A DNA stretch of 64,000 nucleotides from TMP-7 sp038212445 (GTDB lineage: Bacteria > Acidobacteriota > Terriglobia > Bryobacterales > Bryobacteraceae). Every line of letters begins with the position of its first letter. The stretch's first letter is position 1. Of this stretch, positions 37,048-46,141 are shown piece by piece. The notes under the pieces were generated by a model that was not told where the DNA came from, made no database searches, and saw nothing but the letters and a program-made list of their open reading frames with translations. The position numbers were made by a program, and so were the translations under genes. The stretch spans positions 62,001 through 126,000 of the forward strand of contig JBBQUM010000016.1 of the NCBI GenBank assembly GCA_038212445.1. The letters run 5' to 3'.

Positions 37048-37806
37048 ATGACTCAGCCGGCAGTTCTCGAAGATAAAGGCGCGCGCGGTGAACAGCTTCG
37101 CCGCGACGGAATCGTCATCCGCACCTACGACCTGTGGAAAACCTACGTCATGGGTGACCAGGAGATTCACGCAGTTTCCGGCTGCGAAGTGGAAATTCAC
37201 AAAGGCGAGTATGTCGCCATCATGGGACCTTCGGGTTCCGGCAAGTCGACCCTGATGAACCTCATCGGGTGTCTCGATACGCCGTCGGCCGGCACCTACT
37301 ATCTCAACGGCTACAACGTCAGCGAGATGGACGACGACGACCTGGCACGCATTCGGAACAAGGAAATTGGCTTCGTTTTTCAAACCTTCAACCTGTTGCC
37401 CCGAGCCAGCGCGCTGCACAACGTTGAACTGCCCCTGATTTACGCCGGACTCACATCAGTTCAGCGCCTCGAGAAAGCTAAAGCGGCTCTCCGCGCGGTT
37501 GATCTCGAGCAGCGCATGTATCACAAACCGAACGAGTTATCCGGTGGACAGCGCCAGCGCGTGGCCATTGCGCGAGCTCTGGTCAACACTCCGTCCATCC
37601 TCCTCGCCGACGAGCCTACCGGTGCTCTCGACACCGCCACCGGCAAGGAGATCATGGCACTGTTCGAGCGTCTCTACCTGCAGGGCAACACCATCATCCT
37701 GGTGACGCACGAGCACGATATTGCGCTGCATGCCCATCGCATCATCCACATCCGCGACGGCAAAGTTGAGCGCGACGAAAAAGTCGCCAAACCTATCGGC
37801 TCTTAA
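37048..37806 (+). CDS. MacB/LolD-type ABC ATPase without an adjacent permease
   Basis: 252 residues with Walker A GPSGSGKST, Q-loop GFVFQTFNLLP, signature LSGGQRQR, Walker B LLADEPTGALD and H-loop VTHEHD. An N-terminal extension of about 30 residues precedes the domain. It matches the ATPase half of MacB or the LolD family and lies 19 bases after the adaptor. An FtsX/MacB permease would normally follow, but the next gene is on the other strand, overlapping by 14 bases. The permease must be elsewhere, perhaps an ADOP protein. Confidence 0.9.
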   Translation: MTQPAVLEDKGARGEQLRRDGIVIRTYDLWKTYVMGDQEIHAVSGCEVEIHKGEYVAIMGPSGSGKSTLMNLIGCLDTPSAGTYYLNGYNVSEMDDDDLARIRNKEIGFVFQTFNLLPRASALHNVELPLIYAGLTSVQRLEKAKAALRAVDLEQRMYHKPNELSGGQRQRVAIARALVNTPSILLADEPTGALDTATGKEIMALFERLYLQGNTIILVTHEHDIALHAHRIIHIRDGKVERDEKVAKPIGS

Positions 37807-39004
37807 TCATTCGGATCACCGGCAGCGTCTCGCCATTCGTCAGCGGAACCTCAATTCGGTCCGTGGCAACGTAGCCCCTGACAGCGTATAGGCGTTCGCC
37901 GGTCAATGTCGCCCCCATCTCAAAGCGACTGAAGCCCGCTTCCGCCGCCGCTGACTCACACGCTTCCAGGATTCGACTGCCGATGCCGCGCCGCGCCCAA
38001 TCCGGGTGCACGAAGAAGGCGCGTATCTTAGCCGCGTCCTGCGCAGGATCAAGCATCTCATCGTCCCTCGCTGCGTGCGCATCGCTGCCAAATAGCGTCT
38101 TGCGCCTGCTCCAGCCTCCACAACCGGCCAGTTCACCCGCCGCTGCCTCGACGACGAAGTAGGTGCCGTCCTCGATCAGCCGACGGTCCACGCCAAAGAC
38201 GCTGCCCAAGGCTCCTTCCATCTGCTCTTTGGAATAGTCGCCCGCCTGCAGCCTGAGCACCGACTGCTCGATCAACGCAGAAATCGCTGGAACGTCGTTC
38301 CTCGTCGCTAGGCGAAGCAGCGGAGCCTCATCTTTCAGTCCCACCCCAGTGAGCTTACGCGCTCGCGCCTCGCGCAGCAGGAAATGAAGCCGTATGGCTG
38401 CGTCGCGATAGCTGACACCCTCGGCTCGGATGTTCGAAATACAATTGCGCTCTGAATCGTTGCGCCCGGAACGAGGATCCCAAGTAAGGTAAACACCGAG
38501 ACTGTCAGGCGACGTCAGGCCAGGGCGCTCACCGATCAGAACCGCTACCAACCGCGCTCCCAGCCGCTCGCCAATTTCGTCGCCGATTGCAACCCTCCCT
38601 TGCAGGACTACCGTCAGCGGAGCGACGCTCCAATGCTCCGCTTCAAGCAGCGGCGTCAGCTCGAGCAGCAACGCCTCGGCGTGGCGATGAACGGCAGTCG
38701 CCGACAGCCCATCGGCCATCACAATGGCCAGGTCGTAGTCGCCTTTCTGAAGCCGTGCGCGCGATTCGTCACTGAGCATCCTGCCCAGGTCGGGACGCCG
38801 CAGGAACTGCCTGCGGTCCTGCGCGGCGCTGTGGAGGAGCTTATGCGGCAGGCTGAGGGTCGCCGGGTCCAGTTCGTCGTAGACCGCGTCCCTGGCACGG
38901 GCGTGGTCAAGCTGGAAGCGAAGCAGTTCCGTCGTCGGAACGCTGTGGCCGGTCCGGCCGAGGCTGACGCGCGCCGGCGTGTAGAGTCTCAGGTCAATAG
39001 CCAT
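37793..39004 (-). CDS. eutC: Ethanolamine ammonia-lyase small subunit EutC fused to a GNAT acetyltransferase
   Basis: 403 residues from ATG 39004. Residues 1-226 are EutC: LGRTGHSVPTTELLRFQLDHARARDAV, YDLAIVMADGLSATAV, VLIGERPGLTSPDSLGVYLTW and RNCISNIRAEG, the parts that with EutB bind adenosylcobalamin. The normal EutC terminus (ARKLTGVGLKDE) runs with no stop into a complete GNAT domain (about 228-403) with the acetyl-CoA loop VHPDWARRGIGSRILE and GYVATDRIEVPL. EutB and EutC overlap by 16 bases. The GNAT domain's substrate is unknown; it could act on a lyase product or on the enzyme itself. Confidence 0.9.
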   Translation of the reverse strand: MAIDLRLYTPARVSLGRTGHSVPTTELLRFQLDHARARDAVYDELDPATLSLPHKLLHSAAQDRRQFLRRPDLGRMLSDESRARLQKGDYDLAIVMADGLSATAVHRHAEALLLELTPLLEAEHWSVAPLTVVLQGRVAIGDEIGERLGARLVAVLIGERPGLTSPDSLGVYLTWDPRSGRNDSERNCISNIRAEGVSYRDAAIRLHFLLREARARKLTGVGLKDEAPLLRLATRNDVPAISALIEQSVLRLQAGDYSKEQMEGALGSVFGVDRRLIEDGTYFVVEAAAGELAGCGGWSRRKTLFGSDAHAARDDEMLDPAQDAAKIRAFFVHPDWARRGIGSRILEACESAAAEAGFSRFEMGATLTGERLYAVRGYVATDRIEVPLTNGETLPVIRMIKSR

Positions 39005-40260
39005 TGTTCGGGTATTAGCTTCGGTTGTCGTGCGAGCCATTCTTCGAATTCGGGCGCGGGCCTCAGCCCCAGCACAGAGCGCAGGTAGAGAGCGTCGTGG
39101 AAGCTGGTGCTTTGATAGTGGAGCATCACGTCGTCCGCACCGGGCACTCCCATAATGTACGTACACCCGGCGACGCCAAGCATCGTCAGCAGCGCATCCA
39201 TGTCGTCCTGATCGGCCTCAGCGTGGTTGGTATAGCAAATATCGCAGCCCATCGGAAGCCCCAGCAGTTTACCGCAGAAATGATCCTCCAGGCCAGCCCG
39301 GAGAATCTGCTTGCCGTCATATAAATACTCGGGACCAATGAAGCCGACCACGGTGTTCACCAGAAGCGGTTGATAGCGCCGGGCCACTGCGTAGCTGCGC
39401 GCTTCGCACGTCTGCTGGTCGACGCCGTGGTTGGCGCTGGCCGAGAGTGCGCTGCCCTGGCCGGTCTCGAAGTACATCACGTTCTCGCCGCGCTTCAGGT
39501 CCTTCGCCGCCGCCCATGCCTCATCCAGCATCGCTAGATTGATACCGAAGGACGTGTTGGCGGCTGCGGTTCCGGCAATCGACTGAAACACCAGATCGAC
39601 AGGAGCGCCTCGCCGCATGGCCTGCATCTGCGTGGTCACGTGCGCCAGGACGCAGGTCTGCGTGGGAATTTCATAATGTTCGCGTATACGGTCGAGCATA
39701 CACAGCAGGGCCTCAACGCGTGCTGGACTGTCGCTCGCAGGATTGACGCCGATCACCGCATCGCCACTGCCGTACGCCAACCCGTCGAAAATACTCGCGG
39801 CGATGCCCTTGAGATTGTCGGTGGGGTGGTTCGGCTGGAGACGCGTGGAGAGACGGCCCGGCAGTCCGATCGTCGAGCGGAACCGCGTCACTACTCTGCA
39901 CTTCGACGCCACCGACACCAGGTCCTGCAGCCGCATGAGCTTGGAGACAGCAGCCACCATCTCGGGCGTGAGTCCGGGAGCAAGTGACCGAAGCCTATCC
40001 GTCGTTACCTGTTCCGCGAGCAACCAGTCGCGCAGTTCCCCGACAGTGAGATGCGCTACGGGAGCAAACGCCTCAGCATCATGCGAGTCGCAGATCAGGC
40101 GCGTGACTTCGTCACTCTCGTAGGGGATCAGCGGCTGGTTTAGGAAATCGCGCAGAGGTACGTCGCCGAGCTTCATTTGCGCGCGCACGCGCTCCTCGGC
40201 GGTGGCTGCCGCCAATCCAGCCAGCTCGTCACCCGACCGCAAGGGTGACGCCTTGGCCAT
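38989..40260 (-). CDS. eutB: Ethanolamine ammonia-lyase large subunit EutB
   Basis: 423 residues from ATG 40260 (AKASPLRSGDELAGLAAATA). The barrel subunit splits ethanolamine to acetaldehyde and ammonia using adenosylcobalamin; conserved stretches include SIFDGLAYGSGDAVIGVNPASDS, NVMYFETGQGSALSA, LPMGCDICYTNHAEAD and MGVPGADDVML. Compared with E. coli EutB (453 aa) about 20 N-terminal residues are missing. The frame stays open upstream to a stop before 40300. A strong AGAAGGAG (40288-40295) sits six bases before an in-frame ATT (40281) rather than near the ATG, so the true start may be a non-ATG codon giving about 430 aa. Confidence 0.9.
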   Translation of the reverse strand: MAKASPLRSGDELAGLAAATAEERVRAQMKLGDVPLRDFLNQPLIPYESDEVTRLICDSHDAEAFAPVAHLTVGELRDWLLAEQVTTDRLRSLAPGLTPEMVAAVSKLMRLQDLVSVASKCRVVTRFRSTIGLPGRLSTRLQPNHPTDNLKGIAASIFDGLAYGSGDAVIGVNPASDSPARVEALLCMLDRIREHYEIPTQTCVLAHVTTQMQAMRRGAPVDLVFQSIAGTAAANTSFGINLAMLDEAWAAAKDLKRGENVMYFETGQGSALSASANHGVDQQTCEARSYAVARRYQPLLVNTVVGFIGPEYLYDGKQILRAGLEDHFCGKLLGLPMGCDICYTNHAEADQDDMDALLTMLGVAGCTYIMGVPGADDVMLHYQSTSFHDALYLRSVLGLRPAPEFEEWLARQPKLIPEQWLLT

Positions 40261-40365
40261 CAACTCGCGCAGATTTTGAATCGACGACTCCTTCTGACAG
40301 GCGGAACTTCAGCCAAGTATCGCGTCAGGCCGCCGTTGGAGTCAATCAAACGCAATTGGGCCCGG

Positions 40366-41508
40366 CTAGTTTTTCAGGTCCTCCAGGCGGCAGATGAACC
40401 CCCAACCGCCGCCCAGTTCGCTCACTGCCAGCACCAGCTCGTTGCGGCCTTTCTTCAACGGCAGGTAGACCGCATCGTTCTCGGGGTTCATGATCCCGAG
40501 AAACGCGGGATCGCGAAAGTTCTGCGGACTTCGGCCTCGGTAGAGGATCTTGCCGTTCAGGAATACGCTGACTTCATCGCTATAGCCAATCTCGAGTTTC
40601 TTCACCTGTTCAGTTGCGGCGTCGATGCTGGTCCGCGCGTAAACCACTTTCGTTCCCGGTTGCGCGTCCAGCCGTTTCGAGAAGTCGTTGGCGAATGTGA
40701 CCCTCGGATGGGGGCTCTGCCGGTACCGGTTGATGACCACGAAACCAGGCGCCTCCGCTTCTACGTCCTGCCAGTGAATTGCGGCGCTCTCTGAAGAGGG
40801 AAGAGGACGTTCCAGATTACGTTCTAGCGCGTCGTAGGAAGGCGACAGACTCCACTTGGTCAGGGTGCCCGCAGGCATCGGCGGAAAATGCCGCTGCCAG
40901 GGCGTATCAGGTGTTTGCTGAATTTGGAAATTCGAGAAGTACGTCTCTCCAGTCAGGACCGCCAGCGCAACCTGTCCCTTCTGGATCCCGCTCTTCAGAT
41001 CGGTAACAACAAGCACCGGCTTCGCCATATCTTTCACAAAGAACTTCGCCTGCGCTCCCACCATTTCCAATCGAATGTGGAACCAGTCGCCTTTCGGGAT
41101 GTCGACAGGGCCCGTAAAGCCCGGTCCGTTGTAAATCTGCCAGTTCAAACCAGTGTTGAGAACGGGCGTGTACTGCAAGGCATCCGGCTGCCCGGATTTA
41201 TGCTGCCTCAAGTAGATCCACTCGGCATTCGAGCCGTCGCCCGTGATCCGGAATTGGATTCCGAAGAAGCCGCGGGTGGCCGGCGTTGCGACATCGACGT
41301 CGATGACGCCGTCGCGCATCTCGAGATCATTCAGCGACGCTGATCCGCCATCGAGAAGGAGGCACTTGTGCCCTCGATATTCGGCGGTCTTGGCTTGCCC
41401 TTGGAGCTCCCAGCGCGCAGAGTCCGGGGGGAAAGAGAGAGGCTCCGACTGTGCAGCGGTTCCGCAAAGGATGGCGAGAGAAGCGTAGAGGGAGAAGTGT
41501 CGAAGCAT
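40366..41508 (-). CDS. Secreted protein with lectin/DUF1080-like domain
   Basis: 380 residues with a signal peptide (MLRHFSLYASLAILCGTAAQSE). Residues about 25-205 look like a concanavalin-type/3-keto-disaccharide hydrolase-like (DUF1080) beta sandwich: LNDLEMRDGVIDVDVATP, GIQFRITGDGSNAEWIYLR, DWFHIRLEMVGAQAKFFV. Residues about 215-380 form a second beta domain with a galactose-binding-like end (VSVFLNGKILYRG, LPLKKGRNELVLAVSE). Catalytic residues are not identified. It lies between the ethanolamine permease and eutB on the same strand. Confidence 0.7.
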   Translation of the reverse strand: MLRHFSLYASLAILCGTAAQSEPLSFPPDSARWELQGQAKTAEYRGHKCLLLDGGSASLNDLEMRDGVIDVDVATPATRGFFGIQFRITGDGSNAEWIYLRQHKSGQPDALQYTPVLNTGLNWQIYNGPGFTGPVDIPKGDWFHIRLEMVGAQAKFFVKDMAKPVLVVTDLKSGIQKGQVALAVLTGETYFSNFQIQQTPDTPWQRHFPPMPAGTLTKWSLSPSYDALERNLERPLPSSESAAIHWQDVEAEAPGFVVINRYRQSPHPRVTFANDFSKRLDAQPGTKVVYARTSIDAATEQVKKLEIGYSDEVSVFLNGKILYRGRSPQNFRDPAFLGIMNPENDAVYLPLKKGRNELVLAVSELGGGWGFICRLEDLKN

Positions 41509-41632
41509 GGCTGACCAATGGAGCTTCGACGCGAAAGCGCGCTTTTGGTAAGGAAATTTCGGTTAGCGCCGGTCCCGGTGGCGGCGTGGAAGCCGGCTGT
41601 CGCCGGTGTTTTCCATGTCTACAAACTAGCAT

Positions 41633-43057
41633 TCAGGACGCTCGCTCGCGGCGGTGGGCCAGCGCGGCCTCTTCCTCCGGCGCGAGTACCAACCGGCGTC
41701 GGGCATACACAGCGTAATAAGCGATGCCCAGCAGGAACCAGATGGCCGCCCCGATCACACCCTTGTTGTAGTCCGGATTGCGGAACAACACCACCAGCGT
41801 CACCAGCGCGATGATTCCGGCAATGACGGCGCCCGCCACGCCCATCGGGCTCACATAGGGCCGTTCCATTGTCGAGAATCTCAGTCGCAGCACGACGAAC
41901 GACGCCATCTGGAGCACGTACGCCAGCACCGCGCCAAACACCGCCATGTTCAGCAGCACAGCGCCCACCGGACTGCCTTGTGGCGTGAAGTGGATGGCCA
42001 GCGCCGCAGCGTAACCCAGGGCGGAGCCGGCCAGCAAAGCTCTCTGCGGCGTCTCGCGAACCCCGTGCGTCTCCGAGAGCCAGGTAGGGAAGTAGCCCGC
42101 GCGGGACAGCGAATAGATCTGCCGCCCGTACGCGTAGATGATCGTGTGGAAGCTTGCGATCAGGCCGGTGCACGCCGCCAGCGCTAGTACTCGCGTTGTC
42201 AGTCCCGTGCCGAAAATCGTCTGGAAGCCAAGAAACAGCGGCTCGTTCGACGTCGCGATCTTGCCGGCGCCAGGCGCGATACCGACGCTCAGCACCACCG
42301 TGAGAAACGACACCACGATCAGCGTCGCCAGGCCATACATGATGCCGCGCGGCATATCCTCTCGCGGCTCATGGCATTCTTCTGCCGCGAGCGGGAGTTG
42401 CTCGATGCCGAGGAATAGCCACAGCGCGAAGGGCAGTTCCACCAGGCCCGCGGCAAGCGGACTGACACCGGCCGGGAACAAGGGCGACGTCCATTTCGGC
42501 CAGTCGAAGTGCGGCGCCGCCCCAATCCAGAACACCGTCAGTACGGTCAACGCCACGATCGTGATGATCACCGAGATGCGAAACGTCATCTCGATGCCCC
42601 ACACATTCAGGGCAACGAACAGGGCGTAACAGAGCAGCCACCAGAGCGGCTCCCACGCAGGCGGCGTGCCGAATACTGCGCTCAAGTAACCGCCGATGCC
42701 CACCACGATCACTGCCGGCGTCAGGATGTACTCCATGTTCTCCGCGAGTCCTGTGATGTAGCCGCCCCATGGACCCATCGCCGTCCGGGCGAAGGAATAC
42801 GCACCGCCGGCGTGCGGCAACGCGGGTGAGAGTTCTGAGATGGAGAAGCAGAGTCCCAGGTACATGACGGTCATCACGAGCATGGCGATGATCATCCCGC
42901 CCGTACCGCCCGCCGTCAGGCCGAAGTTCCAACCGAAAAAATCGCCCGATATCACCGCGCCAACTCCCATCGCCCACAAATGCAGCACGCGGGCGTGACG
43001 CCGTAACCGGCGCTTTTCGAGATATCCAGCCCCTGCGGGTGTGTAGGTTGGTTCCAC
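41633..43057 (-). CDS. Ethanolamine-type APC permease
   Basis: 474 residues, about twelve membrane segments, amino acid/polyamine/organocation superfamily. The N-terminal motif GAVISGDFFGWNFGLTAGGTGG and FSISELSPALPHAGGAYSFAR match the ethanolamine permease (Eat) subgroup. With eutB and eutC downstream on the same strand it would supply the lyase substrate. The start is 73 bases from the divergent PadR gene. Downstream, 124 bases separate it from the secreted protein. Confidence 0.86.
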   Translation of the reverse strand: MEPTYTPAGAGYLEKRRLRRHARVLHLWAMGVGAVISGDFFGWNFGLTAGGTGGMIIAMLVMTVMYLGLCFSISELSPALPHAGGAYSFARTAMGPWGGYITGLAENMEYILTPAVIVVGIGGYLSAVFGTPPAWEPLWWLLCYALFVALNVWGIEMTFRISVIITIVALTVLTVFWIGAAPHFDWPKWTSPLFPAGVSPLAAGLVELPFALWLFLGIEQLPLAAEECHEPREDMPRGIMYGLATLIVVSFLTVVLSVGIAPGAGKIATSNEPLFLGFQTIFGTGLTTRVLALAACTGLIASFHTIIYAYGRQIYSLSRAGYFPTWLSETHGVRETPQRALLAGSALGYAAALAIHFTPQGSPVGAVLLNMAVFGAVLAYVLQMASFVVLRLRFSTMERPYVSPMGVAGAVIAGIIALVTLVVLFRNPDYNKGVIGAAIWFLLGIAYYAVYARRRLVLAPEEEAALAHRRERAS

Positions 43058-43130
43058 GGTTCACTCCAGGGTACTCGGTCAGGCCCTTGACGACGAACCC
43101 TATTCCGGGCTATACCTAGTCGAGACCAGT

Positions 43131-43463
43131 ATGCCTGCGAAACAGCCGGAATTTCTTCCCGGCACCCTCTACATGATCGTTTTGCGAACCCTCGCCGCCG
43201 GCCCCATGCATGGCTACGCCATCGCTAAACGGATCAAGACAGCCTCTCGGGAGACGCTTGAAGTCGAAGAGGGCTCGCTCTACCCCGCGCTGAACCGGAT
43301 GCTGGTAAAGGGCTGGCTAGCGGCTGAATGGGGAGTCTCGGACACCAATCGCAAGGCCCGTTTCTACCGTCTGACCGCGGCGGGACGCAAGCAACTCGAG
43401 AAGGAGTCGGCTGAGTTTAACCGGCTCATTGACGCCATCGGGCTCGTCATGAAGGAGATCTGA
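43131..43463 (+). CDS. PadR-family transcriptional regulator
   Basis: 110 residues, winged helix: LPGTLYMIVLRTLAAGPMHGYAIAKRI, VEEGSLYPALNRMLVKGWLAAEWG, KARFYRLTAAGRKQLEKE. This short PadR type is regularly found immediately before ADOP permeases in Acidobacteria and probably controls them. Three bases separate it from the permease. Confidence 0.92.
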   Translation: MPAKQPEFLPGTLYMIVLRTLAAGPMHGYAIAKRIKTASRETLEVEEGSLYPALNRMLVKGWLAAEWGVSDTNRKARFYRLTAAGRKQLEKESAEFNRLIDAIGLVMKEI

Positions 43464-43466
43464 TCC

Positions 43467-46076
43467 GTGACGTTTCTCACCGAGATCCGCAATAAACTCG
43501 CGAGCCTGATCGGTCGCTCCGAAGGTTTCGACGAAGAGATCCGCTTGCATATGGAGGCCCGCGCCGACGAACTCGAGCTCACTGGTATGCCGCGGCGCGA
43601 CGCAGAGTTGCAGGCGCGCCGCGAACTCGGCAACGCCACGCTTGCCGCCGAAGACTCCCGCGGGGCATGGAGATTCACTTGGATCGACGACCTCTTCCGC
43701 GATCTTCATCACGCCGCACGAACGCTCGCTCGCGACCGTGGCTTCGCCGCCGCCGGCATCCTCTCCCTTGCGCTCGGTATCGGACTTAATACCACCATCT
43801 TCAGCCTCACCAACGAATTCCTCTTTAGGGAACCGTCGGTCCGCGATGCCGGCACGCTTCTCAGCGCTCGCGTCGGAGGCTTCAACGGCATACCGATGGC
43901 CCAATACAAGGCACTCGGCGACGCCAAGGTGTTCGACGGACTGGTGGGAGCCAGCCCTATGCAAGAGGTGAACTGGAGAATAGGCGACGCTTCGCTCCGG
44001 CTCTTCGCTACCAGGGTTACCGACAATTTCTTCGAGGTGACGGGCGTGCCGATCGCTATCGGGCGCGCCATCGCCAACGGTGAACGCGAGGTTGCCGTGG
44101 TGTCGCATCCTTTCTGGGAATCGCGCCTCAACCACGACCCCGGCGTCATCGGCAAGGTGCTCACGCTCGACGGCAAGCGTCACGTGATCGTCGGTGTACT
44201 GCCATCCGGACACCGTACGCTCACCGGTTTCGGCTACTCACCTGATCTCTATCTCCCGATCGACACCGAGAAGGGCACCGGGGTAGCGCTGTACGGCCGC
44301 TTGGGTGCCAACGACACCGCTGCGGGCGCGCTGGGCCGGCTCAAGACCGCCAGCCTCGCGCTCGACCGGATGTTCCCCGGCGGAAACTATAAGTGGTCAG
44401 AAGGTGTCGCGGTGATCGGCATGAGCGGCTTTGAGCGGCTCAACGATGGCTTCTTGCGCACCGTGACGGCGTTCTTTGGAATGCTGATGGCCGTAGTTGG
44501 CTTGCTATTGATGATCGCCTGCGGGAACGTCGCCAGCCTGCTTCTCGCACGGGGCTCAGCGCGCGGACAGGAGTTCGCCATTCGCATGAGCATCGGCGCC
44601 GGACGCGGGCGCTTGATCCGTCAAATGCTGGCGGAGAGCCTGTTACTGTCAGTTACCGGCGCAGCGGCGGGACTTGCCATCAACCTCGCACTCACCAGCC
44701 TCTTGAATGACGTGGTGCTCCCTCTGCCGTTCCCGGTAAAGCTGAACATCGCTCCTGATCTTCGCCTGGTGCTCTACGCCGGTATCGTGGCGATTGGAAG
44801 CGCGTTGGTCGCCGGAATCCTACCGGCAATAAAATCCACACGCGTGGGGACGAGCGCCCTGCTGAAGACTAACGAGCATCAGGTTAGCGGCCGCCGGATG
44901 ACGCTTCGAAATCTCCTGGTTGCCGGTCAACTCGCAATTTCGGTGATCGTGCTGGTGATGGCAACCCTTGCCATTCGCAATTTGACGCGTGCAGCGACCC
45001 TCAATCCCGGGTTCGACCTTCAGAACACCTCCTGGGCGCAAATGCGTTTTGTTCCAGAGAATTTTTCCGGCGCTGAAAAAGTACAGGCGCTGATTCGCTC
45101 GGCCCTTGAAGAGTTGCATGCGGTGCCCGGCGTCACTGCGGCCACCGTGGCGGGGTTCGTGCCGCTCAACGATCATTTCTCCACCCGTACGCTCTCGATC
45201 TACATGGACCAGACATCCGAAGGTAAGCGCGTGGAGCATTGGTGGAACGCGGTAGGACCTGAGTATTTCGCCACGATGGGAATCGAGATTCGCTCCGGGC
45301 GCGAGTTCACAACCCTTGACCGCCGGGGCGCGCAGCGGGTAGTGATCCTCAATGAAGCCATGGCTCGCACGCTCTTTGGCGGCGAAAATCCGCTTGGCCG
45401 CGAACTGCGCTTTGGCCGCGACGACAAGGTGAGCCGGACAGTGGTCGGGGTGGCTCGCAACAGCAAGTATTCCAGCCTCGGCGAGCAGGATCGCCCCGCG
45501 ATCTATGAACCGTACTATCAGGCCGGCGCCGGCAGAGGGGGCCTGAATCTGCTGGTGAGAACCAGTCAGCCTCCCGACACGTTGTCGAAGGCGGTCGCTT
45601 CAGCGCTGCTGAAAATCGATCCGACGTCATCCGTTGAGGTGAAACCGATGAGCCGCGCCACCGCCTTTGCCCTGCTGCCCAGTCGGGCGGGGGCGCTGAT
45701 GTTAGGCAGTGTGGGCTTTCTGGGACTCGCCCTGGCTTCTGTCGGACTCTACGGGGTTTTGGCGTACTCCATCACTCGACGAACGCGGGAGATTGGTTTG
45801 CGAGTGGCGCTCGGCGCACGGCGCGAGGAGATCCTGCGCCTGGTGCTGAAGGAAGCGGGCTGGATCGTCGGGCTCGGGCTTATTGTTGGCATCCTGATCG
45901 CATTGGCTATCACACGGCCGCTCACGCGCTTCCTTGTTCCGGGACTCTCGACTTCCGACCCGGCAACCTACGCCACCGTCGCATTCGTACTGCTGTTGGT
46001 CGGCGCCATGGCCGCCCTCACTCCCGCGTTGCGCGCATTGCGAATCGACCCCATGACCGCTCTCCGCTACGAGTAG
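43467..46076 (+). CDS. Full-length ADOP permease (FtsX/MacB-like)
   Basis: 869 residues. A cytoplasmic N-terminal segment (about 1-75, FDEEIRLHMEARADELE, ARRELGN) precedes the first membrane helix (GILSLALGIGLNTTIFSL), the first MacB core domain and an FtsX domain (LLMIACGNVASLLLARGSARGQEFAIRMSIGAGRGRLIRQ). A second core (about 500-720) and a second FtsX domain follow (GLYGVLAYSITRRTREIGLRVALGARR). This duplicated layout defines the acidobacterial duplicated orphan permeases, whose ATPases are encoded elsewhere. Intact, unlike the copy at the window start. Substrate unknown. Confidence 0.92.
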   Translation: MTFLTEIRNKLASLIGRSEGFDEEIRLHMEARADELELTGMPRRDAELQARRELGNATLAAEDSRGAWRFTWIDDLFRDLHHAARTLARDRGFAAAGILSLALGIGLNTTIFSLTNEFLFREPSVRDAGTLLSARVGGFNGIPMAQYKALGDAKVFDGLVGASPMQEVNWRIGDASLRLFATRVTDNFFEVTGVPIAIGRAIANGEREVAVVSHPFWESRLNHDPGVIGKVLTLDGKRHVIVGVLPSGHRTLTGFGYSPDLYLPIDTEKGTGVALYGRLGANDTAAGALGRLKTASLALDRMFPGGNYKWSEGVAVIGMSGFERLNDGFLRTVTAFFGMLMAVVGLLLMIACGNVASLLLARGSARGQEFAIRMSIGAGRGRLIRQMLAESLLLSVTGAAAGLAINLALTSLLNDVVLPLPFPVKLNIAPDLRLVLYAGIVAIGSALVAGILPAIKSTRVGTSALLKTNEHQVSGRRMTLRNLLVAGQLAISVIVLVMATLAIRNLTRAATLNPGFDLQNTSWAQMRFVPENFSGAEKVQALIRSALEELHAVPGVTAATVAGFVPLNDHFSTRTLSIYMDQTSEGKRVEHWWNAVGPEYFATMGIEIRSGREFTTLDRRGAQRVVILNEAMARTLFGGENPLGRELRFGRDDKVSRTVVGVARNSKYSSLGEQDRPAIYEPYYQAGAGRGGLNLLVRTSQPPDTLSKAVASALLKIDPTSSVEVKPMSRATAFALLPSRAGALMLGSVGFLGLALASVGLYGVLAYSITRRTREIGLRVALGARREEILRLVLKEAGWIVGLGLIVGILIALAITRPLTRFLVPGLSTSDPATYATVAFVLLLVGAMAALTPALRALRIDPMTALRYE

Positions 46077-46077
46077 C

Positions 46078-46095
46078 CGCTTTTCTCGAAAAGCG
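46078..46095 (+). terminator. Hairpin after the ADOP permease
   Basis: Perfect 7-base stem CGCTTTT / AAAAGCG with loop CTCG, starting two bases after the permease stop. No T-run follows, so it may be a weak terminator or an mRNA-stabilising hairpin. Confidence 0.4.
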
Positions 46096-46141
46096 CTCAC
46101 CTTCTCAAGATGTCTGTCGATGAGTCGTTACGAGCGCACCT

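Noticed and set aside
46078..46095. Classic rho-independent terminator after the ADOP permease
   Set aside because: The stem is perfect but there is no following T-run; kept only as a low-confidence hairpin.
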